NCBI RefSeq assembly: GCF_023094165.1
Contig: NZ_JALMDK010000003.1
Location: 248,001-312,000, forward strand
Length of the DNA stretch: 64,000 nt
Reading direction: 5' to 3'
From: Crossiella sp. S99.2
GTDB lineage: Bacteria; Actinomycetota; Actinomycetes; Mycobacteriales; Pseudonocardiaceae
The notes beneath the pieces were generated by a model. The model was given only the letters and a program-made list of their open reading frames with translations. It was not told the DNA's origin and made no database searches. The stretch's first letter is position 1. Each line of letters opens with the position of its first letter. The position numbers and the translations under genes are program-made. This document shows positions 34,797 through 43,924 of the stretch, one piece after another.

Positions 34797-34825
34797 TCCG
34801 GAATGTCCACAATGGACATTCCGGA
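34797..34825. terminator. Bidirectional hairpin between convergent genes
   Basis: CCGGAATGTCCA / TGGACATTCCGG, a perfect 12-bp stem with a CAA loop plus one extra A-T pair. It stands between the ACAD stop and the stop of the leftward ATC-hydrolase-like gene. No U-tract. Confidence 0.75.
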
Positions 34826-34838
34826 TCCGGTTCTGGGC

Positions 34839-35483
34839 TCAGCTACGCCGGAACGAGAACGGGCAGTGCGTGCCGCCCAGGCCCAGCGTGGTCGACCGTT
34901 CGAAGGTCAGGCCGTGCCGGTCCGGATCGATCGCGCCGATCCAGCTCTCGTCGAAGGCGCACAGCGCCGGCGTCAGCTCCGCGGCATCGTGCGCCTTGAG
35001 CACCTCGTGGTAGAAGCACTGCCGCACTTCCAGCAGATACTCGCGGTCGTCATCGGCCGCGCGGTGGAAGGCGAAACCGGCGCCGAAGGCGTGTTCCTCC
35101 CGGGCTTTGCTGATCGCGACCATGGTGCTGAACGCGTCCTCGGCGTAGTCCAGGGCGTACCGGGTGCCCTGGGCGATCTGCTCGGCGAGCGGCTCGGCCA
35201 GCGCACGCCGCACCAGCGTGTGCCGGTCGATCTCGCCTGGCAGCAGGCGGAAAGCGGCCACCACCATGGTGGTCAGCGCGAGGTTGTGCCGAGCCGCCTC
35301 ATCCACGATCCGATGGGACTGGGCCGCGGCCAATTCCGCGCCCAGCGCCCTGGTCGCGGCCGGGTCGAACCCGGGGACCCGCTCGGCGAGCCAGGTCAGG
35401 AAAGCCTCGATCAGCGGCGGAATCTCGACCGCGGGATTCGGCACATAGGCGGCGTCGAGCGAGTCGAACTGGTTGGTGGACAT
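34839..35483 (-). CDS. L-2-amino-thiazoline-4-carboxylic acid hydrolase-like protein
   Basis: 214 aa of the ATC_hydrolase family. The C-terminal signature is clear: CFYHEVLKAHDAAELTPALCAFDESWIGAIDP then HGLTFERSTTLGLGGTHCPFSF (~150-210). ATC hydrolase opens the thiazoline ring on the route from DL-ATC to cysteine; many homologues in non-cysteine pathways have unknown activity. AGAGAGGACC lies before the ATG at 35483. It is monocistronic. Confidence 0.8.
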   Translation of the reverse strand: MSTNQFDSLDAAYVPNPAVEIPPLIEAFLTWLAERVPGFDPAATRALGAELAAAQSHRIVDEAARHNLALTTMVVAAFRLLPGEIDRHTLVRRALAEPLAEQIAQGTRYALDYAEDAFSTMVAISKAREEHAFGAGFAFHRAADDDREYLLEVRQCFYHEVLKAHDAAELTPALCAFDESWIGAIDPDRHGLTFERSTTLGLGGTHCPFSFRRS

Positions 35484-35569
35484 ACTGGTCCTCTCTCAAG
35501 GTCCCAGCGCGCTCCACCAACCGACCTGGCGCTGACTAATGGTTGACGTCGGCCACTATGGCACAGCCT

Positions 35570-36133
35570 CTAGGTGCTCAGGGTGAAATCGGTGAAGGTG
35601 GCGGTGAACCCGGTGCCGTCCGGGGAGGCGCACATCGGGCCGACCCAGGCCGGCCGTTTCGGCGGCAGGTAGGCCAGGCGCAACATGGTCTCCGGGGCCG
35701 CGCCGTCCACGCCGTAGCGCACGGTCACCGCGTCGCCGGAGCGCTCCACCGACAACCGCACCTCGCGCAGTCCGCTCGGCGCGGGCAGCACCGACCAGTC
35801 GGAGAACTCCCTGGTGGCGACCGCGCTCAGCCACAGCCGGCCGTCCAGCTCAATGCCGGTCTTGATCCAGTTCCGCTCGTCGAGGCGGATCATCAACCCG
35901 GCCTGGTCGTAGCGGTCGTGGTAGTCGCCGCGGAAGGTCACCGACGCGGTGAAATCCCCGGCGACCCGGCGGCCGAGAAAGTGCCCGGTGTCGCGGATGA
36001 AACCGTAATGGGTGACGCGCCAGAAGTCGGTGTCCGATGCCGTCCGCACGGTCAGCCGCCCGTCCGCCACACTCCATTTGGGTGGCTCGTTGAGCCAGGC
36101 CCAGTCGCTGCTGCCGAAGTCCGCCGCACTCAT
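35570..36133 (-). CDS. DUF1349 family protein
   Basis: 187 aa beta-sandwich of the DUF1349 (regulation-of-enolase, concanavalin-like) type: WLNEPPKWSVADGRLTVRT, DFTASVTFRGDYHDRYDQAGLMIRLDERNWIKTGIELDG, and FTATFTDFTLST. Likely a carbohydrate- or ligand-binding domain; enzymatic role unknown. Minus-strand TAGGAT (36140-36145) ends 6 nt before the ATG, consistent with a leaderless mRNA. Confidence 0.8.
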   Translation of the reverse strand: MSAADFGSSDWAWLNEPPKWSVADGRLTVRTASDTDFWRVTHYGFIRDTGHFLGRRVAGDFTASVTFRGDYHDRYDQAGLMIRLDERNWIKTGIELDGRLWLSAVATREFSDWSVLPAPSGLREVRLSVERSGDAVTVRYGVDGAAPETMLRLAYLPPKRPAWVGPMCASPDGTGFTATFTDFTLST

Positions 36134-36200
36134 CTCGCGATCCTAGGGTGGCGGAAACTCGGTTGGCTCCGGCCGGACGGCGGGAGCATGATCGGCGGCG

Positions 36201-37343
36201 ATGGCTACCGAGTCCGTTCTGGTGAATTTCGTTTATGCCCACAACGTCGGCCACGCGATCGAGGCGTTGCACTACGCGCACGGCTACCACCTGGCCGATC
36301 CGGATCGGCGGATCGCGTTGGTGCTGAACAAGAAGACCCCGGTCGAGCTGGCCTCCTGCTGTGACTGCGTGGACCAGGTGTTCGAGGTCGAGGTGGACCT
36401 CTTCGACGGCGAGTTCGACGCCGCGGCCGCGCTGGCCGGGACCCCGCGGGACTGGGACTGGGTGGTCGGCGACCTCCGCGGCACCCAGGACGTCCAGCGG
36501 GAGCTGTTCCCCGGCCTGGCCCGCTACTACGACACCGCCGCCACCCACTTCCGCGCGGTCAAGGGCACCGGCTACGCGGGCCTGGTCAAGATCGGCCCGT
36601 CCTACCTGCCCCACCAGGAACTGCGCCTGCGCCTGCCCCAGGCCGAGCTGGACCGGGGCGCGGCGCTGCTGGGCGACGCGCCGGTGAAGATCGCGGTGCT
36701 GCCCGGCGGCAGCGCGCCCCGCGAGTACTACCCGTCGATCGCCTCCTGGGAGCTCATCCTCGGTGGGCTGGCGGAGAAGTTCCCTGGCGCGCGGTTCTGC
36801 TTCCTGGGCAAGCTCGACACCGGGGACGGGCGCACCGGCACCAGCTTCGGCGCCGGCGAACTCGACCGGTTGCGCACCGCCTTCCCCAGTGTGGCCGCGG
36901 TGGACGTGCCCCTGGTCGAACAACTGGGCGCGCTGGCCTCCTGCGACCTGCTGGTGTCCCCGCACTCGGGTTTCTCCTTCACCGCGGGCACCCTCGGTGT
37001 GCCGTGGCTGGCGCTGTCCGGGAACCGGTGGCCCGAGTACTACTTCAACGGCGTGCCGTTCTACTCGGTGCTGCCCGACCAGGATCGGTTCCCCTGCTAC
37101 AGCATGTTCGCCGCCGATCCCGACCTGGTCGAGGAGCCCGGCGGGCCTCGCGCGCCCAGCATGAGCCAGGCCCGATTCGCCGCCGATCTGCCGGAAATCG
37201 TGGCCGGCGCGGAGCTGCTGCTGGGTGACTGGAGCTATCCGGATGCGCTCAGTGACCACTTCCAGCGTCTGAGTCGCCGTTTTCCCGACTGGAGCACGTG
37301 GTTCTTCGCCATTGATGGCGTGCATCTTCCGTTCATAAGCTGA
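36201..37343 (+). CDS. GT-B glycosyltransferase-like protein (GT9/heptosyltransferase-like)
   Basis: 380 aa. The C-terminal half has IAVLPGGSAPREYYPSIASWELILGGLAEKFPGARFCFLGK and VDVPLVEQLGALASCDLLVSPHSGFSFTAGTLGVPWLALSG, the donor-binding pattern of GT9-type enzymes. The N-terminal acceptor domain is diverged (VLVNFVYAHNVGHAIEALHYAHGY). Sugar and acceptor are unknown. It is not part of an obvious cell-surface cluster. Confidence 0.7.
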   Translation: MATESVLVNFVYAHNVGHAIEALHYAHGYHLADPDRRIALVLNKKTPVELASCCDCVDQVFEVEVDLFDGEFDAAAALAGTPRDWDWVVGDLRGTQDVQRELFPGLARYYDTAATHFRAVKGTGYAGLVKIGPSYLPHQELRLRLPQAELDRGAALLGDAPVKIAVLPGGSAPREYYPSIASWELILGGLAEKFPGARFCFLGKLDTGDGRTGTSFGAGELDRLRTAFPSVAAVDVPLVEQLGALASCDLLVSPHSGFSFTAGTLGVPWLALSGNRWPEYYFNGVPFYSVLPDQDRFPCYSMFAADPDLVEEPGGPRAPSMSQARFAADLPEIVAGAELLLGDWSYPDALSDHFQRLSRRFPDWSTWFFAIDGVHLPFIS

Positions 37344-37472
37344 TCGGGGAGTCCACGTTCACCTGATGCGGGCGGATGACGCGGTTGACCCGCTCAGCGC
37401 TCGAACACGTCACTGAGTCTTGGCATGCTGTATCTCTGCGTGACCAGTTCGCCACGGCTTCAGGAGACGACC

Positions 37473-38033
37473 ATGCTCAGTGCGTTGCAGCGCGAGAACA
37501 TCGGCGCGCTGTTCGACGTGTTCGACCACAGCGGTCTCGGCCGCATTGAGTGGGCGGACATGGAGCGCATCGCGCTGACCGTGATCGCCCGCCTCGGGAT
37601 GACCGTCGAAGACCCGAAATGCGTGCTCTACCTGCAGGCTTATCGACGGTGGTGGGCACAGCTGCAGCACGACGCCGGCCACGGCGACATCGGCAGGGTG
37701 GACCGGCCCTCGTTCATCGCCGCTTTCGAGAAGGGCATGATGGCCGAGCCCGGGTACCTGGACCGGGTGCTCTCGGTCGGACTGACCGCTTTCGACGCGG
37801 CGGACACGGACGGTGACGAAGTTCTCGATGAGGAGGAGCTGGTCACGCTCTACGTCGCCAGCGGCCTGCCCAAGGAGGGCGCGACCGCGCTGTTCCAGCA
37901 GATCGACACCGACGGCGACGGCAAGATCAGCCGCCAGGAATGGCTCGCGGCCAGCCGCGAGACCTACGTCGGCGACGATCCCGAAGGTGTCGGCGCCAGC
38001 ACCCTGGCGCAGAACTGGCTCGCCCAGACCTGA
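37473..38033 (+). CDS. EF-hand calcium-binding protein (calerythrin-like)
   Basis: 186 aa with a four-EF-hand layout. Loop 4 (DTDGDGKISRQE, ~145-156) is canonical; loop 3 (DTDGDEVLDEEE, ~111-122) has Glu for Gly at position 6; loop 1 (DHSGLGRIEWAD, ~18-29) is degenerate. This equals the calerythrin/sarcoplasmic Ca-binding protein type of actinomycetes. AGGAG precedes the ATG at 37473. A cytochrome P450 starts 7 nt after its stop, so the two are cotranscribed, suggesting Ca-linked control or assistance of the P450 (inference). Confidence 0.88.
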   Translation: MLSALQRENIGALFDVFDHSGLGRIEWADMERIALTVIARLGMTVEDPKCVLYLQAYRRWWAQLQHDAGHGDIGRVDRPSFIAAFEKGMMAEPGYLDRVLSVGLTAFDAADTDGDEVLDEEELVTLYVASGLPKEGATALFQQIDTDGDGKISRQEWLAASRETYVGDDPEGVGASTLAQNWLAQT

Positions 38034-38039
38034 CCGGCC

Positions 38040-39350
38040 ATGACCAGCATCCTTCCCGTCGCCCCCCACCGGCTGCCCGGCCTCGGTCACCTGCCCTATC
38101 TGGCGCGTGACCAGGTTGGCTTCTACTCCTCGCTGCGCGATCTCGGACCGGTGGTGCGCATCTACTTCGGCCCGATGGAAGCGTTGCTGCTGACCGATCC
38201 GGCGCTGATCCACCAGGTGCTCGTCACCGAGGCGGACAAGTTCGCCAAGGGCCGCATCTTCCGCAAGACCCGCCCGTTCTTCGGCAATGGCGTGGCCACC
38301 TCCGACGGCGAGTTCCACCTACGTCAGCGCAGACTGATGAGCCCGGCCTTCCACCAGCAGCGCCTGGCCGGGTACGGCGAGGTGATGCGCGCCGAGGTGG
38401 AGCGGATGATCAAGGGGTGGAAGCCGGGGCAGCGGATCGCCTGGGAACAGGCCATGTACGCGGTGACCCCGCACATCATCGGCAAAACCCTTTTCGGCAG
38501 CGACCTGGGTGAGGAGGCCGCCGCGGAGATCCACCGGTCACTGCCCCTGGTGCTGCGCGGCGCGGTCACCCGCTCACTGAACCCGCTGCCCTGGCTGCCC
38601 GCCGCGCTGTCCCGCCACTACGACGAAGCCGGCCGGCGCCTCAACGCGATCATCGACCGCATCGTGTCCAGCCACGCCCACGACGACACCGACGGTGGCG
38701 ACCTGTTGTCCATGCTGCTCAACGCCCGCCACGACGACACCGGCAAGGGCATGAGCCGCCAACAGGCCCGCGACGAGATCATGACCCTGCTCGTCGCAGG
38801 AACCGAGACCGCGGCGGTCACACTGTCCTGGTTGTTCCTGGAACTGTCCCGGCACCCGGCGGTCGAATCCCAGCTCCACACCGAACTGGACACCGTCCTG
38901 GCCGGCCAGTCGATCACCTTCGCCGACCTGCCCCGCCTGCCGTACCTGCGCCGGGTGGTCGACGAGACGTTACGGCTGCACAACCCGGTGCCGATGTCGA
39001 TGCGCGCCGCCCAGGCAGAGGTCCAACTCGGTCCGGCGCTGGCCCGCCCCGGCACCGAGGTGGTGTACAGCCCGCTGGCACTCCATCGCGATCCCCGCTA
39101 TCACCCGCGACCGCTGGTGTTCGATCCGGACCGGTGGGCGAGTCCGCCCGCGCCAGGTACCTATCTGCCATTTGGCGGGGGGCGGCACAGGTGCATCGGG
39201 GAGCGGTTCGCGATCGCGGAGATGATGATCGCGACGGCGACGATCGCGGCGGGGTGGCGGGTGCGGTCGGTGCCGGGGTATCGGGTGCGGTCGGTGGCCT
39301 ATACAACACATCATCCGGTGTCGCTGCCGATGATTCTCGAACGGCGGTAG
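38040..39350 (+). CDS. Cytochrome P450
   Basis: 436 aa soluble P450 of the CYP4/CYP102-like clade. I-helix LVAGTETAAVTLSW (~252-265), ExxR ETLRLHNPV (~317), heme loop PFGGGRHRCIGERFA with the thiolate C385. The N-terminus (HRLPGLGHLPYLARDQVGFYSSL) lacks a membrane anchor. Redox partners are not encoded nearby. It is preceded by an EF-hand gene 7 nt away. Substrate unknown; terpenes and fatty acids are common for this type. Confidence 0.9.
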   Translation: MTSILPVAPHRLPGLGHLPYLARDQVGFYSSLRDLGPVVRIYFGPMEALLLTDPALIHQVLVTEADKFAKGRIFRKTRPFFGNGVATSDGEFHLRQRRLMSPAFHQQRLAGYGEVMRAEVERMIKGWKPGQRIAWEQAMYAVTPHIIGKTLFGSDLGEEAAAEIHRSLPLVLRGAVTRSLNPLPWLPAALSRHYDEAGRRLNAIIDRIVSSHAHDDTDGGDLLSMLLNARHDDTGKGMSRQQARDEIMTLLVAGTETAAVTLSWLFLELSRHPAVESQLHTELDTVLAGQSITFADLPRLPYLRRVVDETLRLHNPVPMSMRAAQAEVQLGPALARPGTEVVYSPLALHRDPRYHPRPLVFDPDRWASPPAPGTYLPFGGGRHRCIGERFAIAEMMIATATIAAGWRVRSVPGYRVRSVAYTTHHPVSLPMILERR

Positions 39351-39726
39351 TTGAGGTGGGGTTTTGGCTGGTCGGGCTTGGGATGGAGGGAGATGGATCA
39401 CCTGATTGAGTGGGAAAGTGAAACATGAAGGCAACCAAAACGCGGGTTTCCGCGTTCCGCTAGAGAGCGGTGTGCGGGGCGGAGGGCCGGAGGCGCGGTT
39501 GGGCGACCGAGACCGTCACGGCCGAGACCACGTCGCTGCTCGTGGATGCTGGTTGAATCTGGTTGTGCTCGGCGTTGCGCCGAGCCGGGATTCGGGCGTC
39601 GCTGGTCGCCGGTGGTGGCCGGTGGTGGTCCGTGTGTGCCGGCGCGAGTGCACGCGGGTGGGTGTGTTCGTGCACCCGCGACCGCGGTCGTGATCATCGA
39701 GTCGGGCAGCGGCTACCGTGGCGGGC
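39351..39726. other. 376-bp intergenic region with dispersed repeat
   Basis: No gene is supported. It contains copy B of the dispersed repeat (39428-39498) and the -10 box of the racemase gene (39714-39719). Confidence 0.6.
39428..39498 (+). repeat. Dispersed repeat, copy B
   Basis: AAGGCAACCAAAACGCGGG, then the stem-forming ACGCGG-GTTT-CCGCGT, CCGCT-AGAG-AGCGG, and GCGGGGCGGAGGGCCGGAGG. It is about 85-90% identical to copy C (47643-47710) by eye. The reverse strand reads AACGCGG-AAAC-CCGCGTTTT, which could act as a terminator for a leftward transcript, but copy C does not keep that stem. Confidence 0.75.
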
Positions 39727-40416
39727 ATGCGCACTATCGGCCTGCTCGGCGGCATGAGCTGGGAGTCCTCCGCGATCTACTACCGCCTGGTCAACGAACT
39801 GGTCCGGGATCGGCTCGGGGGCCTGCACTCGGCGCGGTGCGTGTTGTACTCGGTGGACTTCGCCGAGATCGAGGAACTCCAGCGGGTGCAGGACTGGGAT
39901 GGCGCCGGGGAGCGGCTCGGGCTGGCGGCCAGGGCCTTGGAGCGGGCCGGGGCGGACTTCGTGGTGGTGTGCACGAACACAATGCACAAGGTCGCGGACC
40001 AGATCGCCGCCGCCGTGGACATTCCGTTGCTGCACCTGGGGGACACCACCGCGGCGGCGGTGCTCGCGCGGGGTGTGCGGCGGGTCGGGTTGCTGGGGAC
40101 GGCGTTCACGATGGAGCAGGAGTTCTACCGGGAGCGGTTGGCGGGGCATGGGCTTGAGGTGGTGGTGCCGGGGGCCGCGGACCGGGAGTTGGTGCATCGG
40201 GTGATCTACGAGGAGTTGTGCCGGGGGGTTGTGCTGGCGGCGTCGCGGGTCGCGTTTCGGGAGGTCATGGCTCGGTTGGCTGCGGCTGGGGTGGAGGGGA
40301 TCATCCTGGGGTGCACCGAGATCGAGTTGCTGGTGGCGGAGGGTGACTCGGAGTTGCCGTTGTTTCCGACTACCCGGCTGCATGCGATGGCGGCGGTTGA
40401 GCTGGCGTTGGGGTGA
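39727..40416 (+). CDS. Aspartate/glutamate racemase-family protein
   Basis: 229 aa. Starts MRTIGLLGGMSWESSAIYY; first catalytic Cys in FVVVCTNTMHKV (~84), second in GIILGCTEIELL (~196). These are hallmarks of PLP-independent Asp/Glu racemases such as YgeA. ATG 39727 has TACCGT (39714-39719) and a 7-nt gap, a leaderless promoter. A precise amino acid substrate is not inferable. Confidence 0.88.
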   Translation: MRTIGLLGGMSWESSAIYYRLVNELVRDRLGGLHSARCVLYSVDFAEIEELQRVQDWDGAGERLGLAARALERAGADFVVVCTNTMHKVADQIAAAVDIPLLHLGDTTAAAVLARGVRRVGLLGTAFTMEQEFYRERLAGHGLEVVVPGAADRELVHRVIYEELCRGVVLAASRVAFREVMARLAAAGVEGIILGCTEIELLVAEGDSELPLFPTTRLHAMAAVELALG

Positions 40417-40553
40417 GGCAGGTGGGCTAGATGCGGCGGGCGGGTGAGCCGGGTGGGATTGGTGGTACTGGCTTTGGCGCGGAGGCCCGCAGGTGGAGCG
40501 TGCGTTGACCCCCGAACGGGCGACCTCGCGGGTGCTTGCCTAGGTTGAGGGGC

Positions 40554-41378
40554 ATGAGCAGCCTGACGAGTCTGGGTGTCCTCGCACAGTGGCCGGTGGA
40601 GCATGCCGCGGCGGCTGTGGTCCGTGCGGACGGCGCGGTCCTGGGCACCTACGGACCGCAGGATCGGAGTTTTCGGCTGGCCTCGGTGACCAAGCCGTTG
40701 ACCGCCTACGCCGTGCTGGTCGCGGTGGAGGAGGGGGCGCTGGAGTGGGATCAGCCCGCGGGGCCCGTGGGGGCGACTGTCCGGCATCTGGCCGCGCACA
40801 CTTCGGGGCTGGCCTTTGACTCCGCGGCGGTGCAGGCGCAGCCGGGGGCTCGGCGGATCTACTCCAACACCGGGTTCGAGGTGCTGGCGGAGACCCTGGA
40901 GAAGAGTTCCGGGATCGGGTTTCCCGAGTATCTCCAGGAGGCGGTGTTCGCGCCGTTGGGGATGACCGGGTCGGTGTTGACCGGGTCGGCTGGGTCCGGG
41001 GCGGTGTCGACGTGTGCTGATCTGGCCCGGTTCGCCGCCGAGTTGCAGCGGCCGACGTTGGTGTCGGCGGCGACCGTGGCTGAGGCGACCTCGGTGGCCT
41101 TTCCCGGGCTCAACGGTGTTGTGCCTGGTTATGGCATGAAGAAGCCCTGTGACTGGGGGCTGGGGTTGGAGATCCGGGGGGAGAAGTCGCCGCATTGGAC
41201 CGGGTTGCGGAACTCGCCGCGGACCTATGGCCACTTCGGGCAGGCCGGGACCTTCCTGTGGGTGGATCCGGCGGCGGGGGTCGCGTGTGTGGCGCTGACC
41301 GACCGCGATTTCGGGCCGTGGGCGGTGGCGGCGTGGACGCCGTTCAACGACGGGGTGCTCGCCGAGCTGGGGCGCTGA
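40554..41378 (+). CDS. Serine hydrolase, class C beta-lactamase-related
   Basis: 274 aa. The SxxK motif is SVTK (~48-51, FRLASVTKPLTAYAVL), Y-x-N is YSN (~102-104), and the third motif is GHFGQAG (~223). It lacks an export signal, so it is likely a cytoplasmic esterase or peptidase rather than a periplasmic-type lactamase. TAGGTT (40541-40546) ends 7 nt before the ATG, pointing to a leaderless transcript. Confidence 0.85.
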   Translation: MSSLTSLGVLAQWPVEHAAAAVVRADGAVLGTYGPQDRSFRLASVTKPLTAYAVLVAVEEGALEWDQPAGPVGATVRHLAAHTSGLAFDSAAVQAQPGARRIYSNTGFEVLAETLEKSSGIGFPEYLQEAVFAPLGMTGSVLTGSAGSGAVSTCADLARFAAELQRPTLVSAATVAEATSVAFPGLNGVVPGYGMKKPCDWGLGLEIRGEKSPHWTGLRNSPRTYGHFGQAGTFLWVDPAAGVACVALTDRDFGPWAVAAWTPFNDGVLAELGR

Positions 41379-41439
41379 CAGGCTGAGAAGTGGGGCGGAG
41401 GCGCGGTCGCTCGCGCCTCCGCCCTGGCGCCGCGCCTGA

Positions 41440-42642
41440 TCACAGGCCGCCGGTGTAGAGCAGTCGGTTCGGGGTCGCGGCGGGGGTGCCGCCGATCTTG
41501 TCGGGGGTGCCGTTGTTCCACAGCCAGTTCATGATCTCGTTCTGGGACCGGTCGCCGAAGGTGTGCTTGAACAGCGCCGCCGCGCCGGCCACGTGCGGGG
41601 TCGCCATGCTGGTGCCGCTGATCGTCATGGCCTGGTTGTTGAGCCAGGTCGAGGTGATGTCGGTGCCGGGGGCCAGCAGCTGGATGCACTGGCCGCGGTT
41701 GCTGTAGGTGGCGTAGCCGTCGGTGCGGGTGGTGGCGCCGATGGTGATCGGCCGGGCCGCACGCGCCGGGCTGTACTTGCAGGCGTCGTCGGTGGAGTTG
41801 CCGCCGGCCACCGCCACGAAAACGCCCTTGTCGGACAAGCGGTTCGCCGCGTCGTCGACCTGGGCGATGCCCGGGGTGCCGCCCAGGGACAGGTTGGCCA
41901 CGGCGGGCCGCACCGCGTTCGCGCCGATCCAGTCCAGGCCGGCGATGATGCCCGACCAGCTGCCTCGGCCGTCACAACCCAGCACCCGCACCGACACCAG
42001 CCTGGTCGCCTTGGCCACGCCGAAGACCTGGCCGCCGACCGTGCCCGCCACATGCGTGCCGTGGCCGTTGCAGTCGTTGCCGTTGCGGCCGTCGCCGATC
42101 GCGTCGAAACCGGGGCGCGCCCGGCCCTGGAAGTCCGGGTGGCTGAACTGGATGCCGGTGTCCACGATGTAGGCGGTGACGCCGGATCCGTTGCGGGACA
42201 CGGTGTACGCGCCGTCCAGGGGCAGCGATCGCTGGTTGATCCGGTCCAGGCCCCAGGAGCCGACGGCCCGGGGCGACGCGCCGTTGGCCGGCGGCAGATC
42301 GAGTTTGATCTCGGCGTCCGCCACCACCGTCTCGACCTCCGGCAGCTCGCGCAGCAGCGGCACCACCAGCGAGCTGATCTTGGCCGCGAAGCCGAGGAAC
42401 AGGCCGCTGTAGCGGAACTTCACCTCGATGCCGAGCCCGAACCGGTCGATCAGCTTGTCCAACGTGTCCAGGGTGCCGCCCTTGGCCAGGGTCACGATGA
42501 ACTGGTCCGGGATGATCTCTGGACTGGTGCTGGTCACCGGGCTGGGCGCGGGTTTGGCCGGTAAGGGCGCGGCGACGGCGGTGGTGGACGCGGCGAGAAC
42601 CAGGAGCGCCGCGGCGGCGAGTACTCGGGCCGTGCGTTTCAT
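41440..42642 (-). CDS. Secreted subtilisin-like serine protease (S8, proteinase K type)
   Basis: 400 aa preproprotein. Signal peptide ~1-24 (RTARVLAAAALLVLAASTTAVAAP); I9 propeptide ~45-115 (IPDQFIVTLAKGG to TVVADAEIKL); catalytic domain with Asp in AYIVDTGI (~158), His in NGHGTHVAGTVGG (~194), and Ser in SGTSMATPHVAGAAALF (~345). Close to aqualysin/proteinase K subtilases. It is exported by Sec and self-matures. Upstream region is ordinary. Confidence 0.92.
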   Translation of the reverse strand: MKRTARVLAAAALLVLAASTTAVAAPLPAKPAPSPVTSTSPEIIPDQFIVTLAKGGTLDTLDKLIDRFGLGIEVKFRYSGLFLGFAAKISSLVVPLLRELPEVETVVADAEIKLDLPPANGASPRAVGSWGLDRINQRSLPLDGAYTVSRNGSGVTAYIVDTGIQFSHPDFQGRARPGFDAIGDGRNGNDCNGHGTHVAGTVGGQVFGVAKATRLVSVRVLGCDGRGSWSGIIAGLDWIGANAVRPAVANLSLGGTPGIAQVDDAANRLSDKGVFVAVAGGNSTDDACKYSPARAARPITIGATTRTDGYATYSNRGQCIQLLAPGTDITSTWLNNQAMTISGTSMATPHVAGAAALFKHTFGDRSQNEIMNWLWNNGTPDKIGGTPAATPNRLLYTGGL

Positions 42643-42994
42643 GACTTCCCCGATCGGTCGACGGAGGGGTGAGTTCCCACCTACCGAGCGTGGTCTTGTC
42701 GGCGCGAACTGGGCATTCCCCGACGGAGCGGGGCTGGGGCGTGGAGTAACGCAACACCGGTGTCCATTGCGCAGAGTGCCCGCGAGTCCACCGCACCGGA
42801 TGAAAAAGCAGGGCTCAGGTCATCCAGTGTGGTGGACTCGCGCGGGTAGTTGCAGGCGAATTCGAGGTTTGAACCGGTGGGGTTCACGCGGACGGGCAAG
42901 CGGGCGCGTGCGTTGTCGTTGACCATCGGTCACTACCCGGCTGAGCCGTTCAGCGGCGGCACCGCTCACGTGGCGTAGCTTCCGGCCGGGATCT
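42643..42994. other. 352-bp region; possible small ORF only
   Basis: On the minus strand 42681-42926 an 81-codon ORF begins MVNDNARARLPVRVNPTGSN. Its first ~38 codons have the genome's G/C third-position bias, then the bias fades. No SD or family is recognised, so it may be a small or decayed gene. Nothing else is visible. Confidence 0.3.
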
Positions 42995-43924
42995 CTAGAT
43001 CAGCGCGGGCTCGTCCAGCAGCAGGGTGCCCGCGTCGGCGTCCAGCAACGCGGACACACCCAGCGGCACGGTGAGCTGGTTCGTGCAGTGGCCGAACCCG
43101 ACTTCCCAGGCCACCGGCACACCCAGTCCGCCGAGCCGGTCGGCCAGCACCGCCCGCACCTCCGGCATCGGTCCGCAGGAGGTCCAGGAGCCGAGCGCGA
43201 TGCCGGTGACCCCGTCGAACCAGCCCGATCGCAGCAGGTGGGTGAGCAGGCCGTCCAGCCGGTACGGGTCCTCGGTGACGTCCTCCAGCACCGCCAGGGA
43301 CCCCGGCGGCGGCCGCCAACCGTGCCCGGTGGGCAGGCCGAGGTCGGCGGCGAGCAGGCTGAGTGTGCCGCCGACGGTGACCCCGCGCGCCTGGCCGCCG
43401 GTGATCGGCTCGGCCCCGCGCCCGAGTTTGCCGACCGCGGCCGGATCCAGCAGCGACCAGCGCAGGTGTTCGCGGGCGGGCAGGTCGTCGGTGAACATGG
43501 CGCTGGCGGTCATCGGTGCGAACAGGGTGACCTGATCCAGTTCGGCCGCGATCCGGGTGTGCAGTGCGGTGACATCGCTGGACCCGGCGAACACCTTGGG
43601 CGGCAACGACTTCAGCTCCGCCCACGGCACCAGGTCGACCATCCGCTGACAACCGTAGCCGCCGCGGGCGCACAGCACCGCGTCGATCTCCGGCCGCGTC
43701 CACGCCCACACGAAGTCCGCGGCCCGGTCGGCGTCCAGACCGGCCAGGTAGTCCAGCTCCGGGTGGGTGTCCCGGACGTGTGCGCCGACCGAGACCGTCA
43801 GTCCCCAGGACTGGAGCTGTTCGATGCCGGTGTCGAGCTGGGCAGGGGGGACCGGCCCGGCCGGCGCGATCACCGCCACGTGACCGGCGCGCGGCACCCG
43901 TGGCGGTCGCCGCAACCCGCTCAC
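42995..43924 (-). CDS. S66-family LD-carboxypeptidase/MccF-like peptidase
   Basis: 309 aa. N-terminal HVAVIAPAGPVPPAQLDTGIEQLQSWGLTV; RGGYGCQRMVDLV; the nucleophile Ser in KVFAGSSDVTALH (~112); Glu and His of the triad in the C-terminal part (EVGFGHCTNQLTVPLG). S66 enzymes cleave L,D bonds of murein tetrapeptides (LdcA) or acyl-sulfamate antibiotics such as microcin C (MccF). The gene overlaps the upstream S9 peptidase by 4 nt. Confidence 0.88.
   Translation of the reverse strand: MSGLRRPPRVPRAGHVAVIAPAGPVPPAQLDTGIEQLQSWGLTVSVGAHVRDTHPELDYLAGLDADRAADFVWAWTRPEIDAVLCARGGYGCQRMVDLVPWAELKSLPPKVFAGSSDVTALHTRIAAELDQVTLFAPMTASAMFTDDLPAREHLRWSLLDPAAVGKLGRGAEPITGGQARGVTVGGTLSLLAADLGLPTGHGWRPPPGSLAVLEDVTEDPYRLDGLLTHLLRSGWFDGVTGIALGSWTSCGPMPEVRAVLADRLGGLGVPVAWEVGFGHCTNQLTVPLGVSALLDADAGTLLLDEPALI

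Noticed and set aside
32546..34819. 757-codon ORF opposite the kinase and ACAD genes
   Set aside because: Arg/His/Pro/Gln-rich antisense frame created by third-position GC bias; the plus strand encodes two intact enzymes.
39428..39498. Copy B as a plain intrinsic terminator for the P450 operon
   Set aside because: The U-rich end is on the reverse strand, opposite to the P450 transcript, and copy C does not conserve the stem; a repeat family explains it better.
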